Assembly: GCA_016234485.1 (NCBI GenBank)
Contig: JACRBL010000051.1
Coordinates: 186,001 to 250,000 of the forward strand
DNA from: Chloroflexota bacterium
GTDB lineage: Bacteria; Chloroflexota; Anaerolineae; Anaerolineales; Villigracilaceae
Length of the DNA: 64,000 nucleotides
Reading direction: 5' to 3'
Part shown: positions 58,938 through 64,000 of the stretch, in pieces
Numbering within the stretch: the stretch's first letter is position 1
Layout: the number at the start of each line of letters is the position of its first letter
Position numbers and translations under genes: made by a program
Notes under the pieces: generated by a model
Told to the model about the DNA's origin: nothing
What the model saw: the letters and a program-made list of their open reading frames with translations, nothing else
The model's database searches: none

Positions 58938-60241
58938 GGCGACACCGTCTCGGCTGGCGGATTCTTCTGCGACGCGTTGCCCGCGATAAAAGCCAGCGCC
59001 GCGCCGATGGCGAACAGCGCCATGTTGAGCGCGAAGGGCAGGGTCTTGTCGATGCCTGAAAGCGTCCCCGCGATCCAGCCGAACGGCGAGGTGACGAGGA
59101 TAATGCCCACCTGCAAAATGGATTGAATGCGGGCGCGCTCTTTCGCGTCGACGGTCAGCACGAACATTTTGTCCACCAGCGGGTAGACGGCCGCGAAGCA
59201 GAGCGCTTCCATGAACACGCTCAAGCCGAGCAGGAGATAACTCTGCGTTGGCGCGAGGACGAGCAAGGCCTGGCTGATCAGGTAGCCCACGAATCCCAGC
59301 GACATCGGAATTTTGAAATGCAATTTGCTGATGCGCGGCATCACGAAGAAAAAGAAGACGAGGGTCACCGCCGATTTCACGAATGGAAAGAAGGCCAGAT
59401 GTTCGGCAGGGATGCGTAACCGCTCGGTGGCGATGATGCCCCAGAAGTTGCCCGTGATGACATTGGAGATGCTGAGGATGAGCAGGATGCCCGCCGTGTA
59501 AAGCGTTTGCGGCGTGCGCAGGACGGCTTGAACGATGCCGCGATATTCGCCCAGCACGTGGAAGATGCTCTGATGCCGCGTCTCTTTCATGCGGATCACT
59601 CCCTGCTGGGTTTCCTGTGTCATCAGGTAGGTCGCGACCGCCTTGAGCGTGAACATGATCGCCGCGAAAACGTACAACCCGCGCACAGTGGGGACGAGCG
59701 TGTACTCGGCGATCAACGCGCCCGCCAGCGGCGCGACGAATCCCACGATGAGGTTGGCGATGTAGATCCAACTATAAATATCCACCAGTTGGTCTTTGTC
59801 GGCGTCTTCCACCAGCAGGCAACTCCATGAAGTGTGGGTGATGCGCCAAAAACTGTTGACGAGTCCCGCCGCCAGAAAGTACCAGTAGTTCTGCGCCACC
59901 GCCGAGATCAACGCGGGGACGCTCCACGAGATGATGTCGAAGATCAAGGTGGTGAGGCGGCGTCCGAGTTTATCGGTCACGGCTCCGCTGAAGAGGGCCA
60001 GCACAAGTTGGAAACCCCAACTGATGCTGACGATGGAGCCGATCTGCGTGTCGGTCAATCCCAGCGCGAGCATGTAGATCGAAACGTACGGCGAATATAG
60101 ATTGAACGGAATGCCCCACAACGGTTCGGTGTAGACACACCCACGCGGGTTGCCGCGCAGGTCCTTGAGAGTGGCGATCAGGGAATGGTTTTTCAAGTTG
60201 CAATTTCCAGTGTGCGAGAATGGCGTCATTATATTCCCCAT
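58934..60241 (-). CDS. MFS transporter
   Basis: 435 residues with about eleven to twelve membrane segments. The conserved loop between helices 2 and 3 is GAVTDKLGRRLTTLIFD. Two Met codons (first and fifth) are possible starts. It resembles the multidrug-type MFS proteins; the ligand is unknown. Overlap with the flavoprotein gene suggests joint export or uptake of a compound it oxidises or reduces. Confidence 0.82.
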   Translation of the reverse strand: MGNIMTPFSHTGNCNLKNHSLIATLKDLRGNPRGCVYTEPLWGIPFNLYSPYVSIYMLALGLTDTQIGSIVSISWGFQLVLALFSGAVTDKLGRRLTTLIFDIISWSVPALISAVAQNYWYFLAAGLVNSFWRITHTSWSCLLVEDADKDQLVDIYSWIYIANLIVGFVAPLAGALIAEYTLVPTVRGLYVFAAIMFTLKAVATYLMTQETQQGVIRMKETRHQSIFHVLGEYRGIVQAVLRTPQTLYTAGILLILSISNVITGNFWGIIATERLRIPAEHLAFFPFVKSAVTLVFFFFVMPRISKLHFKIPMSLGFVGYLISQALLVLAPTQSYLLLGLSVFMEALCFAAVYPLVDKMFVLTVDAKERARIQSILQVGIILVTSPFGWIAGTLSGIDKTLPFALNMALFAIGAALAFIAGNASQKNPPAETVSP

Positions 60242-60247
60242 ACGGTG

Positions 60248-60282
60248 AAAAAAAGAAAACTCCTAATTGCTCAGGAGTTTTC
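60248..60282 (-). terminator. terminator of the zinc-ribbon gene
   Basis: On the minus strand, GAAAACTCCT ... AGGAGTTTTC is followed by TTTTTTTC. Confidence 0.8.
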
Positions 60283-60312
60283 CACTGTTCTCTGTTCTCT
60301 GTTCTCTGCCCC

Positions 60313-61371
60313 TCACTCCACACTCACCACTCCGCCCAGTGCGTTCAGGTGCAATGTCCATGTGCCGCCGCTTGCGAAGCGCTGAAACTCCTCCAAACTC
60401 GCGGGATGGTAAATGTACTGCTTGCCGTCACTGCCGATGAAACGGATTTCCAGCGTGGTGGTCGTATCGCCAACGCGCTGGTCGCCGAAGATGTCGGGTT
60501 GCGAATATTGCGGCGAAAAATCGTTGCCATCCAGCGTGAACGATTGGATCGTCGTCCACTCGTCCACGGTGTAGGAGCAATACGTGGTCGTCTCGTCGTG
60601 GCATTCCTGCACCACTTCGGCGAAACCGTTGCCCTGGTCAATCGTCTTTTCCACGCAGACCTGCGCCACGTCATCGCGGCACGAGACGTTATACGCGTCC
60701 GATGGCGGGCTGCCCTGCTCGTTGGAATAATTCACCGCGCGCACTTCCTGCAACGGCACGACCGTCTGCCAATAGGCTTGATCCACCGTCGCGGTCAGCG
60801 CCTTCGACGGTCGGAACAACATGAAGACGCCGACGCAGATGACGAGCAGACACGCGAAGATTCCGCCCGCGATCGCCCACGAAAAAGGCCGCTTCGCCGC
60901 GGACGTTTGGGTGGCCGCGCCCGCCCCAACGTTCGCCTGCGCCGCGGGTTTTTCATCCTTTTGCGTCAGCGGAGCGCCGCAGTTCGCGCACATCCTCTTC
61001 GTGGACGGATTCTCCTGTCCGCAGTTGGCGCACTTCACGTTGACGATGGGCGCTTCCTTCTGCATCTCGCGTCCTGTCTCGCGCGCCTTGCCCTCTTTCA
61101 ACTCGCCGCCGCACTGCGAACAGGTCGTGGCTGTGGCAGGGTTGCGCGTTCCGCAGAACCCGCAGTGAATGTCCGCGCCGGCCTTGGCGATCTTTTCCAC
61201 GTTCTTATCCTGAATCACCTTCGCTTCGGCTGGCAAATAAAACTGCACATTGGCGGGCTGGGGCGCGCCGCATCCATCGCAGGTCTTCTGCGGGCCTGGG
61301 TTGCGGGTGTTACAGTTCGGGCAGATCCACTCGGTTTGGACAAAGCCCTTGGATTCTTTGGATGTTGCCAT
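60313..61371 (-). CDS. membrane protein with three N-terminal zinc ribbons
   Basis: 352 residues from the ATG at 61371 (AAGGAG 8 nt before). Three CxxC...CxxC ribbons: WICPNCNTRNPG..CDGCGAP (about 16-38), IHCGFCGTRNPA..CSQCGGE (about 68-90) and VKCANCGQENPS..CANCGAP (about 112-134). Then an Ala/Gln-rich linker, one membrane helix (FSWAIAGGIFACLLVICVGVFMLF) and an extracytoplasmic domain of about 170 residues (LQEVRAVNYSNEQGSPP, CRDDVAQVCVEKTID, TTTLEIRFIGSDGKQYIY). The role is unknown; the cytosolic ribbons might bind proteins or nucleic acid. Confidence 0.75.
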   Translation of the reverse strand: MATSKESKGFVQTEWICPNCNTRNPGPQKTCDGCGAPQPANVQFYLPAEAKVIQDKNVEKIAKAGADIHCGFCGTRNPATATTCSQCGGELKEGKARETGREMQKEAPIVNVKCANCGQENPSTKRMCANCGAPLTQKDEKPAAQANVGAGAATQTSAAKRPFSWAIAGGIFACLLVICVGVFMLFRPSKALTATVDQAYWQTVVPLQEVRAVNYSNEQGSPPSDAYNVSCRDDVAQVCVEKTIDQGNGFAEVVQECHDETTTYCSYTVDEWTTIQSFTLDGNDFSPQYSQPDIFGDQRVGDTTTTLEIRFIGSDGKQYIYHPASLEEFQRFASGGTWTLHLNALGGVVSVE

Positions 61372-61507
61372 AGTCACTCTCCTTCAACGATGTCCCCATT
61401 TTACACGGATACGCGTTGTAGTTGAAAATGGACTCCAAAGTCTCTGCGAAGCGTCCTGTAAAGGGCCGACTTTGGATAACGAATGTCGGAGACGTTCGAC
61501 TCCGAAC

Positions 61508-62092
61508 CTACAATTCACTCGTCTCATGCGGATGAACTCCCGCCTTGCCCGCGTAAAACGACTGGATGGATTTTATATCGGCTTCCAAATTATCTGTCAG
61601 TTCAAAGGTGGGACCGATGCCGCAGGCTTTGATGGAACTATCAATGTACGCCGTCACCACAGGGACGTCTGCGCGCCGCGCAATGTGATAGAAGCCCGTC
61701 TTCCATTCGTGGACCTTGTGACGCGTCCCCTCGGGCGCGATGACCAGGATGAAGCGCTCCGCCTCTTTCATGATCTGCGCCATCTGCTCCACCAGTCCCT
61801 GCGACTTGTTGCGCTCCACGGGGTAGCCGCCGCAATAGCGGAAAAATCCGCCGATCGGCCAGCGGAACAGTTCCGCCTTGCCCATGTAGCGGGCGTCCAC
61901 GCGCAGGTGAAAGGCCAGCGCCAGGAAGATCATGAAATCCCAATTGGAGGTGTGCGGCGCGCCAATCAAAACGAACTTGGGCAGGGTGGGCAGGCTCCCA
62001 TCCACGCGCCAGCCGAGGATGCGAAAGGCCAATCCAAACAAGCCGCGCAAAATGTCAGTCACAATGGGAGTGGTGAAAATGGTTCGCTTCAT
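61508..62092 (-). CDS. lysophospholipid acyltransferase family protein (PlsC-like)
   Basis: 194 residues from ATG 62092, which overlaps the ABC ATPase stop (ATGA). Catalytic motif APHTSNWDFMIF (H-x4-D), glycerol-phosphate loop APEGTRHKVHEWKTGFYHIA, preceded by GGYPVERNKSQ. This is the short 1-acylglycerol-3-phosphate acyltransferase-like family. It transfers an acyl chain to a lysophospholipid or related acceptor at the inner membrane. Confidence 0.85.
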   Translation of the reverse strand: MKRTIFTTPIVTDILRGLFGLAFRILGWRVDGSLPTLPKFVLIGAPHTSNWDFMIFLALAFHLRVDARYMGKAELFRWPIGGFFRYCGGYPVERNKSQGLVEQMAQIMKEAERFILVIAPEGTRHKVHEWKTGFYHIARRADVPVVTAYIDSSIKACGIGPTFELTDNLEADIKSIQSFYAGKAGVHPHETSEL

Positions 62093-63072
62093 TTCTTTGC
62101 CATCCAACACGCGGCCTGATGACCTTGTCCCAGCTCGGCATAGATAGGGTCTTCGGATTTACATCGCTCGATCACAACGGGGCAACGCGGATGGAATCGG
62201 CATCCGCTTGGCAGGTGGATCGGGTTGGGAGTCTCGCCCTGCAAAATGACGCGTTCGCGTCGCAGGCGCGGGTTGGGGACGGGCACGACCGAGAGCAGGG
62301 CTTTGGTGTAGGGATGTTGCGGATTCGCCAGCACGTCCGTCGTCTTGCCGATCTCCACGATGCGACCCAAATACATCACCGCGACCCGATCCGCGAAATA
62401 GCCAACCGTGCCGAGGTCGTGCGTGATGAGGATGATGGAAATTTGCCGCGACTGGCGCAGGTCGGCCAGCAGGTTGAGGATCTCGGCGCGGATGGAGACA
62501 TCCAGCATCGAGACGGGTTCGTCCGCGATCAGCAGGCTTGGCTCGAGCACGAGCGCGCCCGCGATGACGACGCGCTGGCGCTGTCCGCCCGAGAGTTGGT
62601 GCGGGAAGCGGTGGATGTAATCCTGGGCGGGTTTGAGTCCCGCGTCTTCAAGGGCTTTCACCACCTTCGATTCGCGCTCTGCTTTGCTGTGGACGAGTCC
62701 ATGCACATCGAGCGGCTCGCCGACGATGTCGCCGATGGTTTGGGTCGGGTTGAGCGACTCGTACGGATCCTGGAAAACCATCTGGATGCGCTGACGCAGA
62801 AGTTTGCGGTCGTGTTCGCCGGCGTGGGTGATCTCTTTCGACTCGAAGATGATCTTTCCGTCGGTCGGCTCCTCGAGTCCCATCAACGTCAACGCGAGCG
62901 TGGACTTGCCGCATCCGCTCTCGCCGACCAGCGCGATGACCTCGCCCTTGCGCAATTGCAGGTCAACGCCGTCCACCGCGTGGACATGGTCAATGTTGCG
63001 CGCAAAGAGGCTCGGCTTGCCCGCGAGGAAGTGTTTTTTGAGGGATTGGACTTCGAGGAAGTAATCTTGCAT
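62089..63072 (-). CDS. dipeptide/oligopeptide ABC transporter ATP-binding protein (DppF-like)
   Basis: 327 residues from the ATG at 63072. Walker [15 protein letters not shown]-loop [17 protein letters not shown], signature [16 protein letters not shown], Walker [17 protein letters not shown]-loop LITHDLGTV. The C-terminal oligo_HPY region has a cysteine cluster ([14 protein letters not shown]) typical of Dpp/Opp ATPases. It energises import of peptides or similar solutes with the partner ATPase upstream. The 145-nt gap between the two genes contains only repeats. Confidence 0.92.
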   Translation of the reverse strand: MQDYFLEVQSLKKHFLAGKPSLFARNIDHVHAVDGVDLQLRKGEVIALVGESGCGKSTLALTLMGLEEPTDGKIIFESKEITHAGEHDRKLLRQRIQMVFQDPYESLNPTQTIGDIVGEPLDVHGLVHSKAERESKVVKALEDAGLKPAQDYIHRFPHQLSGGQRQRVVIAGALVLEPSLLIADEPVSMLDVSIRAEILNLLADLRQSRQISIILITHDLGTVGYFADRVAVMYLGRIVEIGKTTDVLANPQHPYTKALLSVVPVPNPRLRRERVILQGETPNPIHLPSGCRFHPRCPVVIERCKSEDPIYAELGQGHQAACWMAKK

Positions 63073-63122
63073 AAATGCTTTAACCACAAAGGGCACAAAG
63101 GGACACGAAGTTTTTTGAGGGG

Positions 63123-63165
63123 TCCAACGTCTCCAGACGTTGGTTGCAAAGTCAGAGACTTTGCA
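63123..63165. repeat. two perfect palindromes between the ABC ATPase genes
   Basis: CCAACGTC-TCCA-GACGTTGG (63123-63142) and GCAAAGTC-AGA-GACTTTGC (63147-63165). A CACAAAGGGCACAAAGG repeat arm lies just before them. Confidence 0.75.
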
Positions 63166-63217
63166 CTCCGATATTAAGCAATTGACGGATTACGAAATAC
63201 GCAATACGCAGTATTCA

Positions 63218-64000
63218 TCATTCATCCTCTTCCAAAAGATGGCAGCTCGCCATGTGTCTCTCGCCGACCGAGATGACTTTCGGCTCTTCCACGCGGCAAC
63301 GCTCGAACACGAGTGGACAGCGCGGGGCAAAGCGACAGCCTGCGGGGAGTTCATCGAGTTTGGGAGGGTAGCCAGGGATGGAAGTCAGCCGTTTTTCGGG
63401 ATGAGACAAATCGGGGAAGGCTTTGAGCAGTTCCTGCGTGTACGGGTGGCGCGGGTTGTTGTAGATCGTGTCCACGTCGGAATATTCGGCAGTGACGCCG
63501 CCGTACATGACGAGGACGGAGTCGCACATCTCGGCCACGACGCCAAGATCGTGCGTGACAAAGATAATGGACAGGCCAAGTTTCTTGCGGAGTGAGTCGA
63601 GCAGTTCCAATACCTGCGCCTGAATCATCACGTCGAGGGCGGTGGTGGGTTCGTCCGCGATGACGACTTTTGGATTGCAGGCCAGCGCCATGGCGATCAT
63701 CGCACGTTGGCGCATCCCGCCTGAATATTGATGCGGATAATGTTCCTTGTGGTCGGCGGCGATGCCAACCAGGTCGAGCAGTTCGATCACGCGGGCGGTC
63801 AACGCGTCGCCTTTCATCGTCGCGTCGTGTTTGACGATGGCCTCCGCGATCTGGTCGCCCACGGTGCGGACGGGGTTGAGCGCGTTCATCGCGCCCTGGA
63901 AGATGATCGAGATGCCCTTCCAGCGCACGTCTTCCATTTCCTCTTCGGTCAGCGCGGTCAACTCTTTGTCGCCGAACCAGACTTCGCCGTTGACGATCTG
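63218..64000 (-). CDS. dipeptide/oligopeptide ABC transporter ATP-binding protein (DppD-like), N-terminus outside the window
   Basis: The last 260 residues of the gene; the frame is open to the window edge and the Walker A motif lies outside. Visible: Q-loop [17 protein letters not shown], signature [16 protein letters not shown], Walker [17 protein letters not shown]-loop FVTHDLGVV, the Dpp-type [17 protein letters not shown] and the C-terminal [14 protein letters not shown] cluster. It forms a heterodimer with the DppF-like protein. Permeases and the binding protein are expected further to the right. Confidence 0.92.
   Translation of the reverse strand, partial: QIVNGEVWFGDKELTALTEEEMEDVRWKGISIIFQGAMNALNPVRTVGDQIAEAIVKHDATMKGDALTARVIELLDLVGIAADHKEHYPHQYSGGMRQRAMIAMALACNPKVVIADEPTTALDVMIQAQVLELLDSLRKKLGLSIIFVTHDLGVVAEMCDSVLVMYGGVTAEYSDVDTIYNNPRHPYTQELLKAFPDLSHPEKRLTSIPGYPPKLDELPAGCRFAPRCPLVFERCRVEEPKVISVGERHMASCHLLEEDE

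Noticed and set aside
58938..59771. N-terminal extension of the flavoprotein by about 278 codons
   Set aside because: The extension overlaps the MFS gene in another frame and the FAD motif normally starts at the N-terminus; the ATG at 58937 with the ATGA overlap is preferred.

Overview
The window is about 64 kb of moderately GC-rich, gene-dense bacterial chromosome with no ribosomal RNA and no intact insertion sequence. The gene set points to Chloroflexota, class Anaerolineae or a near relative. Pointers are a MalT-like regulator with a C-terminal BTAD domain, a DUF2277 protein, very PAS-rich sensory proteins, HD-GYP enzymes with PAS and GAF inputs, an ole-type thiolase cluster, and many short palindromic repeats. 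This placement is inference from gene content; no rRNA gene is present to confirm it.

Layout. 1-7.6 kb: a redoxin (cut by the left edge), a flippase-like membrane protein, an HD hydrolase, arginase, a small membrane protein, an inositol-phosphatase-family enzyme and a 1071-residue MalT/BTAD regulator. 7.7-9.9 kb: two very small genes (45 and 84 codons) followed by a PAS-GAF-HD-GYP phosphodiesterase. 9.9-17.9 kb: housekeeping genes (tRNA-Lys, thioredoxin, SurE, tRNA-Arg, DUF2277, DNA polymerase III delta-prime, HIT protein, Xpt, Maf, a lipoprotein-type penicillin-binding protein, RsgA). 17.9-25.5 kb: an ole-like lipid locus in the order GNAT, OleC-like ligase, OleD-like reductase, MBL-fold hydrolase, acyltransferase-like protein, OleA-like thiolase, ATP-grasp. 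No OleB alpha/beta hydrolase is visible. 25.5-26.2 kb: four tRNA genes in two divergent pairs. 26.4-33.3 kb: a secreted fibronectin-III protein, a dolichol/phytol-kinase-like enzyme, an SGNH protein with its MBOAT acyltransferase, and a PIG-L deacetylase.

33.3-50.4 kb is a continuous minus-strand signalling region. One operon holds a receiver protein, a substrate-binding lipoprotein, a DUF3068-like protein, a Cache/PAS/GAF histidine kinase, a receiver protein, and a 1672-residue REC-(PAS)8-GAF2-HD-GYP protein. Upstream of it lie a NarX/NarL-type kinase and regulator pair, a GGDEF diguanylate cyclase, and two decayed fragments (a PAS paralogue and a CheB/CheR remnant). 50.7-56.2 kb: an HU-like protein, a single-polypeptide restriction-modification enzyme and a histidine ammonia-lyase. 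56.2-57.7 kb: a candidate c-di-GMP-I riboswitch with its own terminator in front of an exported coiled-coil protein. 57.7-64 kb (minus strand): a flavoprotein with an MFS transporter, a zinc-ribbon membrane protein, an acyltransferase, and the two ATPases of a dipeptide-type ABC importer (the second cut by the right edge).

Two themes connect the region. The first is cyclic di-GMP: two HD-GYP phosphodiesterases, one GGDEF cyclase and a candidate c-di-GMP riboswitch sit in one window. The second is repetitive palindromic DNA. Several families of short inverted repeats lie between genes, and some lie in frame inside coding sequences. The restriction-modification gene alone carries at least six, recalling the palindromic elements inside Rickettsia proteins. 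A third, smaller theme is an extended -10 box placed 7-8 nt before start codons, which suggests leaderless transcripts.
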